Positions 24,639-36,900 of a stretch of 64,000 nucleotides of DNA are shown here, piece after piece (the first letter of the stretch is position 1; every line of letters starts with the position of its first letter). The notes beneath the pieces are model-generated. The model did no database searches. It was given only the letters and a program-made list of their open reading frames with translations, and was not told the origin of the DNA. The stretch comes from Globodera rostochiensis (Eukaryota > Nematoda > Chromadorea > Rhabditida > Heteroderidae). The stretch lies in contig JAEVLN010000001.1 in NCBI GenBank assembly GCA_018350325.1, positions 4,927,254 to 4,991,253 on the forward strand, given 5' to 3'. Position numbers and translations under genes: made by a program.

Positions 24639-25483
24639 TTAATCAATCAATTTGGCCTGAACATTTTTAAAATTCAAATTGATAATTTAATTTGGCATTT
24701 CTTTGGTTATACTAATTGTGAACTTCTTCTTATTCTTAACCCCGCTACTTTTAATGGGAAAGATCGAGATTCAGCTGTTCAAATAAAAGTCCATTTCGTA
24801 TTTTGGCAAACCGATCGATTGGAAATTCCATTCAAATGATCCAAAGGTTAAAGAGAGTTGGGACTTGCGACTTTTAATGTTTGTTTAGTTGTGACGTAAA
24901 GAATGGGAAGGAACAGAAGCAAAAAGTGCAAAAGTCATCGAAAAAAGTAAATGCTAACAAAGTAATGAAAAATAAATTTTTTAAAATAAAATATGAAATG
25001 TAATTTATTTTTCATCACTTAAATGAAGAAATGTGTCATTCATTCATTGTGTTTAAAGGAAAAATGTGGAATTGCCTAATGCCATAATCATTAAACAGAT
25101 AAGAAAAGGGGGGGGGGAGAGAATAATCGTCGCGGTCGAGGAACAAATTGACGGAAGGGGTCATTTATTTGGATATTAGAGGGTTGATTTGTGACCCTCA
25201 ACGTAAAACGCCTCGGGGGAGCGGGCTGATTTGTGAGGGAGGCGAAAGGCCGTGCCAATGCCGCGTTACCATTCCCATTTTCGAACCGTGCAATTTGACA
25301 TCAAATTAATAAATGGCAAAATGTTAGCAGGCAGAATTCAAAAATAAATGTGCCGGGATCGGCCCCACTTTAAAAAATTACCTTTCCCTCACAGCCGGTT
25401 GAGCTGAATGTATTTTAATGATCAAAATTTTATTCGAATTTTCTTTGAAATGATCGATCGATTAGGATTTTGTCGATCGTTTA
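24639..25483. other. Intergenic, no supported gene
   Basis: AT-rich spacer with one G run near 25109-25116; nothing gene-like was seen. Confidence 0.5.
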
Positions 25484-27746
25484 TCATCGCTTTGCACTTT
25501 CCTTTCCTTTTGGACAAATTTTCCGCATATTTTTGAAATGGGCACTGATCAGCGCCATCTCTTTAGACCCTTTTTCAAAATCATTGGCCAATAACACCGC
25601 CGACGTCATTCCCATGCTGCCCAAATGCATTGTTTGAATGATCCTTTGAGGGTTTAAAGAATTAATAATGAGTTTAGAATGAATGATTTGCCGCCCCACT
25701 TGAACACATTCAATGCGGTGACCAACTCAAGCCTGACCAGAACGAAGCCCCCGGCATAGGCCAATGCCTGGCTGAATTGCTGCAAGCCGTTGGTTGTGGC
25801 GAATCCAATGGCCTTAAATATTTTTGAACATTTGGCCGCAAATCTCACGTCGTACTCGTCCATTTTTGCTTTTGTTCAAGTAATTGCAGGCCAAGTGTTG
25901 AAGAAGTACTTGGAAGCAAAAGATTCCAGCGGCGAGAAGGCCCATCGGACGATTGTTTTGCAGAGAGGAGGCGATTGAGATCAGAATGGAGGCGACTCCG
26001 TAAATGAATTCGGCGGGGAGTAGCGGCACCCAAATGGGGGGGGGGGTAACATCGATAAAATGCATTAAATGACGGGAACTATTTCGGTCTGTCGTCCAGA
26101 ATCGATCCGTTTCGGGTTGGACTTCTCGTCAAACTTCGGGTCACGCTCGAGCTCATCTTGTAGCCGAAGGCCCATTTGTCCAAAGATCGTGTTCTGACAA
26201 TTCGAAACTTTTAAAATAACTGACCCCAAAAAAGGCAACCCAAAGAATGACAGCCCCAAATACGATCAGTCCCATAATGGCATAGGCCGAGCAAATCCAG
26301 AGGGCTTCTCTCACCAGGAAGTCTTTTTTACCTGTCACAATAATAAACAAAATTAAATTTATATAAAAATAAAAGGCACCCTTTTTTTGCTCAAAAATGC
26401 TGAAGAAAAGTCCGGTCAATCGGGTGAACACCGGATAAGCAAAGGAATGGACCAGACAAGCCAAAAAACCGACGGCACATTGGAAGGGCCATTTTCTCAG
26501 CAGAGAAAATTGAATTTTGACCCAACAACGTATAATCTGAAAGAGTTTTTGGTCGTTTTGGTGCTTTTTAAGGCTGCTGCTACCTCTGTCAAAGCTGTTG
26601 ATTTCCTGCTGGTGTTTGGCCAATTATTTCCCCGTTCCGCTTTATCCGCCGCGTTCGATGAAGTAGTCGTGTAATAATAGTCCACCGGATTCTTCTCATA
26701 TTCCAATTTGTCCAAATTCTCTTAAACTCCAAACATTGTTCTCCAATTCGTCTCCGTCCAGTCCCTTCTAACCATCGTGAACGTACTGCTGGGGTGCTTG
26801 GTGGTTCCCACACAAAGGCTTGAACTGCGCTCTCGCCTTGGCAAATTGGATGACGCTTGAACCGATCCCGGCGACAATTGTAAAAATAATGCCGGGCTGA
26901 CTGAGCTGCTTGGCATCCACTAAGAAAGTGCCGTAGCTGAATCAAAGGAATATGAGCGTCAAAAAAGCTTTTCTTTGAGTATACAGTCCGCCCAGAGACA
27001 GATTAAGGAAGAAAAGGCACAACGGACCGGCCAGAAATAAGCCCCTCACAATGGGAGGCTTTTGCTAAAATGTGTCAAAAATTACAATTTTTAATAAATT
27101 GCGCAACCTTTTCAAAAAGTGTGGTCCATGCGGTTACCAGAATCGGGACGACCAAAACGGGAATGGTAAGAGACAGCGAACTTAAGCAGCCGATCGATAT
27201 GCTAGCCACCAGAAAAGTCAAATCCCGAACAAAAATGGCAAGTTGCCTGAAATCAAAGGGAGCTGCTGGAGTTGTACAAAAGACCGTTTTGACCTTCTGT
27301 AAACGGTGGACAAGCGCACTTCGATGGTTTCATTGACTGTATTCATGGATATGTGATGGAGGAAAGGGAGCAAAACGGCGGCGGACCCGGCACTTAGAAA
27401 GTGTATTACACATTGAAGAAGCGGTAAGTGTTCGGGATGACCGTTTTTGGAAACGGAAACTGTCAAATAACTGAAGGGGGGGGGGGGAGGGATCGAATTT
27501 TATGGAAACGGAGTGGGGGAGGAGGGCTGACTGGCCGATGAACAGGTTGAACAGCGCGAACACCAGGCCCGAAAGGACGGCCAGAGAGAGATCGCAGCTG
27601 TACAAAAGCAATTCGCCAAGCGTAAAAAATGCCATCCTCTGCAGTGGAATGTATGCAAAACGTGAAAACGATCTGAACAGGCGAAAGAGTCGAACGATCG
27701 ATGGGAAAGTTTGTTTGAATTGGAACGAGAGACAATTTATCAACAT
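25484..27746 (-). CDS. ABCB-like membrane protein lacking nucleotide-binding domains
   Basis: Two half-transporter-like transmembrane regions joined by a short polar linker. The N-terminal half reads LYSCDLSLAVLSGLVFALFN, a first loop with KNGHPEHLPLLQCVIHFLSA, SMNTVNETIEVRLSTVYRR, QLAIFVRDLTFLVASISIGC, LTIPVLVVPILVTAWTTLFE and YGTFLVDAKQLSQPGIIFT ending SVIQFAKARAQF. The linker has EKNPVDYYYTTTSSNAAD. The second half begins LLRKWPFQCAVGFLACLVHS and continues with ICSAYAIMGLIVFGAVILW, NTIFGQMGLRLQDELE, ILISIASSLQNN, ATTNGLQQFSQALAYAGGFV, then the helix before the usual NBD (SMGMTSAVLLANDFEKGSKE), stop 25484-25486. No Walker A, signature or Walker B motif occurs after either half, and cytoplasmic loops are short. 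Frames are clean. The start is uncertain (27746 is the first plausible Met). Confidence 0.65.
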
Positions 27747-28624
27747 ATAATGGACCCGTACCAATCACGGGACAGAGTGGCTGCCACTTATTAATTGATA
27801 GCATCGATCACAGAATCCATTAACGGATGACGGCCGATCGCTCCAATTTTATCAATGACGTCTAAAGTCGGCCCTCAGGGATTTTGAATTCGTCGGAACA
27901 ATTCAACAATGAGCACATAAATAAATCATTTCCAACTTTACACAATGTTGACTCTCCCCCCCCCCCCCCCCCCCAGTCACTGATTTGTGAATGAATACGC
28001 ACGCAAAGGACTTTTTGATTTTTTCGTTTTAATAATCCGATTTAGAAGCGACTCGCCGCAGGGGGAAGGTGTAAGCTGTGGAGAAAACCAAAAAACATCC
28101 CTTGAACAGCTAGCAGGTTCATCAACAGGTGTCAATGGCTTCAAAATTAGAAATTAAATTTTAGTAATATTCGAATTTTCTAGTAATATTTGAAATCCTC
28201 TTTTAAAAAAAAAAATAGAAGTTGAATTTTACTGAGTTTATATATAATTTTTTATTCAAATTATCAAATTTTACTAGGAAAATTTAATTTTTAAATTATA
28301 CGCCGACATTTAATTTTAGAAATTAATTGTTTTTAAAGAATTGAAAGCTTTTGAGAAAAAAAAGGTCTTTGGTTGACGACGGCCCAGTGTTCTAAACCGC
28401 CCAGCAGCCTTGTCCAGCAGTTCTTGTGGGATGGATCATTCTTCTTCACCATTTGTACTAATTAACCACCATTTGTACTAATTATGCCTTTGTGAGTGCT
28501 CTCTTACATCATCAGACTCAATTGCCAAATTTTGCACATTTTAACAACAAAATTGCATATTTTGTTGCAAAATAGTTATTGTCTTTTCTTAATAGTTGAT
28601 TTTGCTGGGTCAGTCCGTAATTGA
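27747..28624. other. Intergenic, no supported gene
   Basis: Contains a C run near 27957-27975 and AT-rich repeats of short A/T words around 28140-28340. The true first exon of the ABC-like gene may lie here but was not identified. Confidence 0.45.
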
Positions 28625-30103
28625 TCAAAATTGGTCATCCCAAAAAGTGACGGATTTGGACGGCGGCATTGTCTTTGCGCGGACTTTCCTGCCAATGTGG
28701 TCCAGTCCCTGCTGTCCCTTTCGCGCAAACTTTGTTTCAGTTGTGGTGGCCGTTTCGATCATCGAAACAATTGAATTGGAATTAAATTATATACAACAAA
28801 AAACTCTCCTCAATTACTCAAAGTTTTCTTTTTTTTGAAGCCGAAATTTTTGCAGAAAATAATTTCCGTTAGCGATTGGGCCAATTGGACGCTGCCGAAA
28901 GTATTTATAGTGCCGCCCACCTGTCTCATCAAATCCTCCCGTTTTCGTTCTCCAATCGCTGCCATCCCAACTTTTCTCCCCATTTTCACAGTTTCACTCG
29001 CCTCGTCTTCATTTGCTGCCCCCGCACTTTCAGTATCTTCCCCCAGGAAATTCGCATAAATTCTATTGAAACTGAATTTTAAAAATCGGTTAAAATTATT
29101 GTCTGATTTATTGGACCATTCATTTCAAAATGTGACTTTCATCGCTCCGTTCACCTTTCACTTTCGCCCATTTCACCAGCAAATTCGATGTGAATTAACC
29201 CGAACATTTGGCCTAGCGCCCTTTGGAGGTTGGGGTCCTCTTCAAACAATTCCTTTTTAAATTCAAAATTGGCAAGCAATCGGATGAGCACGCGGTCGCG
29301 GAAATGATGAAAAATAATTTTGCGTATTTTGAAGTTTGAATCGAACTGCTTAATCAATAAATTTACGCTACAATCGGTCAGTTTGATCACAGTTAACCTG
29401 AAGGGGGAAAAGCATTGCGAAAACGGTTGGAATGGATTTATGGAGTGCAATGTTGAACAGCTCGGAAAGTTTGGACAGAAAATGCTTCTTCGTTTGGTGA
29501 TGGTTCGACACCAGCGGAAGCTCTGAGGGCGTGCAATTGAACATTTTGCAGGCGTTATTCTCCAGAGTTAAGGCAATCGCACCTTGCTAAGGCAGTAACA
29601 ACAAATTGCGTCTAATTTTGTAACGTCTTCACTTTTTTTATTTAATTCATTTTGTACAATTTGAATCGAATTAATTTATCAGCCCCCCCCCCTCTCCCCT
29701 AATAACCTCTTTTGAAGCAAGGAAATCGATCAGTTCCAGCTTGTCCTCGTCACTTTGAAGCACGCGAATTGCGTCTGCTATGGCTGCTCTCGCCAGAAAA
29801 TTGTGTTCATTGCCGCGCAATGCGGAAATGATGTCCAATTGGTAGCTGACAAATCAGTGGAAGGAGAGGCAATTAATTGTGTTGGCTTCGAGTAATTGTT
29901 ACGAATTTGCAAAATCCGGATGGGTCAAAATGCCCGCCGGCGGTGTCATTGTGAGGGCCGAGGAAGTGATCGGCGCGGTTAGTTTAGACTTGCTGCTGAT
30001 CGGCGGCGAAGTGATCAGCCCTGAAACAAATTGAGCAGATAAACACACAGCTTAATGCACTTAATGGCTCCGCAATTGCACTCATTTTGATGTCGGAAGA
30101 CAT
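28625..30103 (-). CDS. Conserved-looking helical protein of unknown family
   Basis: Complete seven-exon model with matching phases but no family I can name. It starts at 30103 (MSSDIKMSAIAEP), with a Ser/Thr/Pro-rich N-terminus (ISSKSKLTAPITSSALTMTP). A soluble, mainly alpha-helical body follows: YQLDIISALRGNEHNFLARA, IADAIRVLQSDEDKLELIDF, QGAIALTLENNACKMF, TKKHFLSKLSELFNIALHKS, FKIRKIIFHHFRDRVLIRLL and LFEEDPNLQRALGQMFGLIH. The tail is acidic then basic (ESAGAANEDEASE, GERKREDLMRQFARKGQQG, KVRAKTMPPSKSVTFWDDQF). No signal peptide or TM. The repeated helix pairs suggest a HEAT-like scaffold, and the basic tail a nuclear or RNA-related role; both are guesses. Confidence 0.6.
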
Positions 30104-30277
30104 TTGGCAGAGTTTGAAGAATATTTAATGTTTTGTATCAATTGGCTGTTTGTTGTTCAATGACTGAACGCTTTCAACCTTACTTTTTCATTTTATAAAT
30201 ATTTCTTATCATCTGTAACATTGAAAATTTGATAATCTAAAAAAGATTCGTTATCACTTCCACTCCCTAATTTATAG

Positions 30278-30340
30278 TGATGCTCGACACCTAAAATGTA
30301 CCGAGACTTTTCGAGACTCGAGACCGATAATTAAAGAATC
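30278..30340. repeat. CTCGAG-type dispersed repeat, copy 3
   Basis: GTGATGCTCGACACC followed by ACCGAGACTTTTCGAGACTC and GAGACCGATAA. Same word composition and same outer motif as the copies at 715-846 and 22540. Confidence 0.5.
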
Positions 30341-33300
30341 GCCATTTTGATTTTTTAAAGAAATGGCAAACCGTCATTGCTCCTTTCGGCCAATCACTTT
30401 CATCTCATCTTACTCCCTAATCCCTTAAATTCCTTTTCCTCCCAACTTCCGGTATTCTCTTGCCCTTCCTTCGTCCTCTCTTTCTCATTTCTCAGCTTCG
30501 TCCTACGCCCATTTCTTTTGGCCACCGCGCCCTTCGCGTCCCGAGTAATTAGTATTTATAAGTATGCAACCACCGCCCCCCCCCTTCCCCCCCCCAAACA
30601 TTGAGCGGCATCTAAAAGAGTGGGGAAAGAAAGAAAGGCGGGCGCCCTCTAGGGCACATGTTTCGCGCGGTAGAGGGTGGACAGAGTGGACAGAGGGCAG
30701 CGGGGAGAGGGGGGAGAGGGGGGAGAGGGGGGGGGGGGGGGGGGGTGCCATTGGCAATCGACGAGTGGAATAACTCGGGAGGTGGACGGATGGCTAATTG
30801 GACGGCGGTTTTACATTCAAAAGCGCATTGCATTACACTTTATGTTTTTAGTGAGATCGGTGGCAGTCGAAAACTTTAACATTCAATTCCCTCTGAAGAT
30901 TAATTGATCATTTTGTCCCAGGCGAACGTTCATTCCCTCCAATTGCTCTTATTCCATTGCCAATTCTTCCGGCAATTTGCTACCCGGGACCGGTACTTCA
31001 TCGACCTGTGAATGGTTAATAAAGCGGAAACATTGGCCTAATGAAAGGGCATCCCTGGGGAGTGGGTGGAGGAATAAGAAAGGACGCAATTTGGCATTGA
31101 CTGCGGGTGAGCCGTTGGGTAGGGGGGGGGGGGGGGTGGGCATTCAGATGGACATTCACTCCCTAGCGACGGGCTCCCCCCCCCCCCTTCACCGACCTCT
31201 GCCTTTATCCGATTTTGCGCAAATTTGAGAAATTCGCGTAAGGCAGGAAAGCAGGTATAGTCTCATCTACATAGAGGCAGATCAGACAGAGCTTTATGAG
31301 TCCGATCAGTTAGTTAAAGTTCGTTGGTCTCAGCGAAGCGGTAAAATCCCTTCGACCCGTCCAATCGCGCACATTCACCACATCCATTCCGCCCAATAAG
31401 TCTGGCTGACAGCTGCCCTTCCGGCGCCACTGTCCCATTAATCCCCGCCGACCATCCAACAAATTCATCCCCCGGGGGGGGGGGGGTCCATTCGCGCGAT
31501 TTGAGCCGTCTGTTCATTTGTTTACTTCCCCAGTCGCTTTCTGCCTTCCATAAACAAAAGTTCGCTGCGGTTTGCCAACCTTTCCCCTTTGGACAGAAAT
31601 ACTCGACCTTGGCATTTTTACACCTTTTGACGGCATTTTGTCCCTTATCCTCTCCCCTGTCAAGTGCCTCTCTTCTTCCCCCCCCCCCCCCCTCCCATCC
31701 ATTCAACACTTCACCCCCCCCCCCCCTCTCGTCCTCTCTTCCCTCCCACTCCTTTCTTCCGCTCATCCCTTCTGTCCAACTAATTATTCCCCCCCCCCTC
31801 TCCCCCCTCCCCCCTGGCCCTGTCCAAGGCCGCTCATTCTTCCCTTCCCCCTCCCGTGGTCACTTCCTCTCCTCCCCTGGGGGGAGAGGAATGAGCAAGC
31901 CATGCCCCACAATTCTTGATGGTACTGTCATTGTTTTGACCCTACACACTTTTGTTGTCACACCCAATTCCATTTGAACGTTCATCCCACCCCCCCCCAC
32001 ATTGCCCCACTATTCAATTAAAAAAGATTTGTTTGTTTAAATAAATAAAACAAAATGGAATCATGCCCTTTATTCTCTTCCATTCCAAAAGCCGAAAGAA
32101 AATGAAAATTTGCGTCAAGGGGCAACTGACCGAGACGGACTCTTTGCCTTCTTTTCAGCCACAAGTCCCCCCTCCCCTCCACCCCCTCAAGGTCTTTCCG
32201 GTCAGCAAAATTCCATCCAATAAAGCCATGGACGCCTTCGGAAGGAATTGATTGGATGCTTTTGGGGCAGGAGAAGGAGTTCTCTCAAACCCTCCCCTCT
32301 GCCAGCCATTCTTTAGCGTAGGAATGAATGTTTGCATTGCCTAACCAACGATTGTTCTTTTGATGAGTGCGGTGGGTGGAGGTGGTGGCGGCCAAATGCC
32401 ATAAAAGAATTTTATCGTTTCAACAAACTGGGGTGGGGGTGGGGAGGGAGGGGGGGGAGGGAGGGGGGGGGGGGAGGGGGGGAGGGGGAGGGGGGGAGGG
32501 GGGAGGGGGGGGGGGGGAGGGGGGGGGGAGGGGGGGGAGGGGGGGGGGAGGGGGTGAGGGGGGGAGGGGGGGGGGGGGTGAGCGAAAGGAATTCCCTTCA
32601 TTAATGAGAGGGGGGTGGGATCATTGCATGTTGGCATGGACTGTGAAGGAGGCGAAAGGTCACGCAAATGCGAGAAGAATCCAAATGCGAGTAGTCATTT
32701 GAATGGATATCGCCGTTGGCGAGGGCGAGCCGTGCCGAGCTTCCGGGGCTGTTGACCGTTCACCAATCCGCAACCGAAGAGTTGTTAACTGTCGTCCGTC
32801 CTCCCTCCGCTGTTTGATAGCATAATTTGCACTATCTCGTCTCCAACCATCCAACTAATCCATCACCAGATTCCCAACAAAAAAATTGTGAAATTTTCTC
32901 CATTCATTCGCTTCGAATCTCGCCTCATTGCGTGCGGCACATTATTGGCGCTTGCGGGCGTTGTCCATCCCAATGCTTTCTCTAATGCAATTTACCCCTC
33001 CAGGGCAGTCGAATAGTCCCCCCCCCCTCCCCGCATCCCCGGAGGGACTGCTGCTCTCCTCCTTTTAATCTCATCATTCTCTTCCCCGAGGCGTATAAGG
33101 AAGGATCCGCCCCATTTGGTGGTCACTGATGACTTGGCCAGACTGCAAACATCCACAGGCCATCCCGCATATCCCAACAGCAGTTTTTTCTGTCTTTTCC
33201 ATCCGCTCGGATGTCCCCAGGCCGGCCGGGCCGTCCATCAAACAATGGTCGACGAACGAAACGAATAAATGAGTAATGTCCAACGGAAGAGAAACAGCAA

Positions 33301-33578
33301 GCAGACTCATCGGACGGCTTTCTTAGACCCCCCCCCCGGCGCCCTTTCCCTCTCCCCCCCCCCTCCTCCTTTTCTCCGCCCGCCGCCAGTCTTCCGCCGG
33401 ACCAACGCAGTTCAGTCCCCTGCGGCGGTTATTCTCCCTAATCTCTTCCCTAAACCTCCAACCATTTTCTTCTGCACTTTTTGATTCGTTTTTTTGGCCT
33501 TTCTTCGTCTTCCAACCCATCCTTTATTGTTTGTAATTTGCGTCCAAGTCCCTTTGTTGTTCAAATTTCAACGGCATT
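30341..33578. other. Long homopolymer-rich spacer upstream of the cadherin
   Basis: About 3.2 kb with no supported gene. It holds a G tract near 30717-30746, C tracts near 31678-31724 and 31788-31815, and a dense G/GA tract at 32432-32578. It probably includes the upstream regulatory region of the giant cadherin, but no motif could be assigned. Confidence 0.5.
32432..32578. repeat. (G)n GA-interrupted tract
   Basis: About 150 bases of G runs interrupted by single A, low complexity on both strands. Confidence 0.85.
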
Positions 33579-33732
33579 TGCATATATATACCCAAATACA
33601 TTCCTTCTAACAATGGCATTCATTTTGACCCTTTCTATTTTTATGTTCAATGGTTTGGTTGGTCATTCTGCTGAATTCCCTCTTATCAAAAAACATTCGT
33701 TCTCTCATTCGGCGATCTGTGCCGTATTATCA
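33579..33732 (+). other. Possible alternative first exon with TATA-like stretch
   Basis: GCATATATATACCC precedes an ATG at 33613 by about 30 bases. The short frame starts MAFILTLSIFMFNGLVGHSA, a plausible signal peptide, and reaches a good GTAAGT donor at 33733 in phase 0. That is the same phase as the donor of the cadherin signal-peptide exon at 33926. It could therefore be an alternative cadherin first exon, or the first exon of a small secreted peptide gene; neither is proven. Confidence 0.3.
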
Positions 33733-33925
33733 GTAAGTCTCTCCCGTTTTTTTCTGTTACTTGCCACTTCATTATCCCTGCTAAATCGCCATATTTTACT
33801 TTCGTTTCCGATTCCTCAAAGATCAATTCTTTAATTTATCTAAACTTTGCATTTTTTAGATGATTTTTGAAGTTTGGGTGAATTAGCACTGTAATTGGCG
33901 GTCACTTCCTTTTTTATTCACCGCC

Positions 33926-36900
33926 ATGGCCCCCTCAGCGATCGTTTGGCCCACCATTTTGCACTGGCTTTGTGCGCTAATTGTCTCTTCGGCAGAGGGG
34001 TCAAAGGTCAGTCGGCTTTCGTTTTTAATTGCCTTAATTGGCGTATTGCCAACTTTTAACTGCTTTGTTGCGATGCGGACAAATTCGGTTATTTTACTAA
34101 AAAACATTTGTTGTGCCCGTTGTTTATAAGTAGTCATGCTTCTACAAGTTCCTCCATTTATCAATCATTATTCCACTTATATGTCAAGTGTTTAATAGTC
34201 CATAACTTTTGAGTGCTTTTTGGCACAATTATTGGCACTTGGCATTTTGGAGAATCTAAAAGGAAATTTGGATAATCAAATAGGAAATTGAAATTGGCTG
34301 TGATTTGGCTTGGGCAACCTTGAGGGGATTAGTCTTGGTAAGATGGCATTCTTTCTTCTTTAAACGCAGGGGGGAGGAGACTCTAAAAGTGCGTTGGTCT
34401 TACAATTATCGGAGATTGGCACAGTCTTCGGAATTGAGTGTATGTGCCATTCCATTGTCTTCTCCCAAACATTTTGTCGTTTTCCCTGCTGGACAGCAGG
34501 GCAATTCACATCAACTCACTTCTTCTCAGTTATAATGCCCATTATAGAGAAAGCGGACGGAATGAGTCGCTTTTTTGCAGACCCCTCCCCCCTCCCCCCT
34601 CCGTCTCTGATAATTGTGCCCATCTGTGACGAACAAAAATGGCGGAGTTAGAGGGGACGAGAGGAGAGGGGGGGGGCATTGAATGATTTGGAAGAAATAA
34701 TGAATGAATGAATGAGCATCGCTCTTGACAATGATGGACGGACTCATCATTTTCGAGACGAAATTGGGAGAAATTAGAAATGGAGGAATTCTTCACAATA
34801 TGATAGTAGCAATAGGCATAGAAATGACCTTTATAATGAGTAAATTGTGAAGCTTTAAAATAAAAGCTCAGATTTTCCCGGTGTGGAGTGACGCCCCGAG
34901 GGGATGGTTGATCGTCGATTTGGTGCTGGAGGGAATTGCCTCGGCAGAAGAACGACTTTCCCTCTCCAACTCCACCGGTTTCGGTCGTTACTTTGCAGTT
35001 GAACCCAACAGCACTTTTCTGGCCGTCGGCGGCCCTTTGGATCGATTCTCTTCTTCTTTGGGTGAAGCCCACGGATCTCGGCTTTTCCTAGTGGAAATAG
35101 AAGCGGGTAGAGAGCCTTTGTTGAGGAGAGTGATCACTTTGCAAGTGCAGGTCCAATCATCGTAAGTTTAGTCTTTTTGCATTTTATTTCAAAAGATAAT
35201 TCCAAAGTCAGGTCGTCTCCCCGTTTTCCCCGTTTCATCTCTCCAATTTATTATTCATTTTTGAATGCTTCTGCACAGCTTGGAACTATTCTGAACTTCA
35301 GCACCAGTCCCAATGCTCCAGCGGAGTTTAAGCGGATTCAAATCATTCTGGGAACACGGAAATTAGCGTCGAATTTGACGTTCAAAATGGCCTCGAATGG
35401 GGAAAAGTTTCGAGTGCAAAATGCGAGGGACCGTGAAAATGAAGAAGTGCACGCCAAAGTGAGCAACAACAACAACGAACATTATTATCCGGATAACCCC
35501 AAACAATGCAGATATCTTTGCTTCAACAACCTCTCTCCACAGATCGGGAGTGGCACCAATGGCTCTTTGCCGAGGAATCCTTCCCCGGAGGGAGCAGAAG
35601 GATCCCTCCCGTCCGACTCCACGTTTTCGTGCAGCGCCCGCCACCTCCCCCACCGCCTCAATTCGTCAAGCAGTTTATTCAACTCCGCCTCAGAGCACCG
35701 GTACTCGCTCACAAAACACTGATCCGAGTGACGGCAAAGTGAGTTCAAATTTACTTTCAAAGTTCCCCGACGTCAAGCACAACCAACCCCCAAGGGGAGG
35801 GAATTTCTCGCTAAGCACAACCACCCCCCCCCCCAAGGGGAGAGGAATTCCCGCCGCCTTCCCAATTCCCTCATTTGCAGCCAAAAGAAGCAAAATAAAT
35901 AATCAAATTTGTCTTGCCCTCGGGCAATGCGCTTGCTCTGGCCGACTTTGGTAGTCGGCCGTCCGTTCCGTTTCAATTAGCGCCTTTCTGCAAGGTCAAT
36001 CCATTCACCACTCACATCCAAACTCGCTGACCATTCGAGCGTCGTTAATAAGCAAATTCAAATATGAAAATGAAATGAAACTTTGTTTTCGCAAATTGAG
36101 GAGAGATGAACAGAGTTTCAGTTTCAGACATTTCAGTAACGACTAATCTTTACAATGGAAATCGGGATTTTTAAGTGAACGTAGTCTAATAGGGCGTTAA
36201 TCCTTCTTTAAATAGCGGCCTTTCGTTCATTGGCTACAAATTTTGAAAGGACAAAGATTGATGAAGAGATAGATGATGGTCGGTATGATATGAGCGATGA
36301 TGGGATGGATGATGGTTTAGGGGGGGGGGTAAAGGAGGAGGAGGGGGGGGGGGGTAAAGGAGAAGGAGGAGAGGGGGGGGTAAAGGAGGAGGAGGGGGGG
36401 GGGGGGTAAAGGAGAAGGAGGAGAGGGGGGGGGGTAGGAGGAGGAGGGGGGGGGGGGTAAAGGAGAAGGAGGAGAGGGGGGGGGGGGTAAAGGGAGGAGG
36501 GGGGGGGGTAAAGGAGAAGGAGGAGAGGGGGGGGGTTAAAGGAGAAGGAGGAGGGGGGGGGGGGTAAAGGAGAAGGAGGAGGGGGGGGGGGAGAAGGAGA
36601 AGGGGGGGGGGTAAAGGAGGAGGAGGGGGGGGGGGGGGTAAAGGAGAAGGAGGAGAGGGGGGGGGGGTAAAGGAGAAGGAGGAGGGGGGGGGGAGAAGGA
36701 GAAGAGGGGGGGGGGGGGGGGTAAAGGAGAAACGTCCGGCGGGACGAAGCAAAGGTTGGCAAAGAATGAGAGGGTCAGTTGCGCAATTGCAGCAACTAAA
36801 TGGTGGAGGGAGGTGATTTATCGAACTCATCAAAGGGATTTTGTTCAGAACTTCTCGCGGAACGCCCATCTACCGGGTTGAGCCCGAGTCGGCACCGTTC

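Noticed and set aside
36208..36869. Long Pro/Phe/Ser-rich minus-strand reading frames
   Set aside because: They are translations of the GTAAAGGAGAAGGAGGAG(G)n array read in three frames; no splice context or non-repetitive protein sequence.
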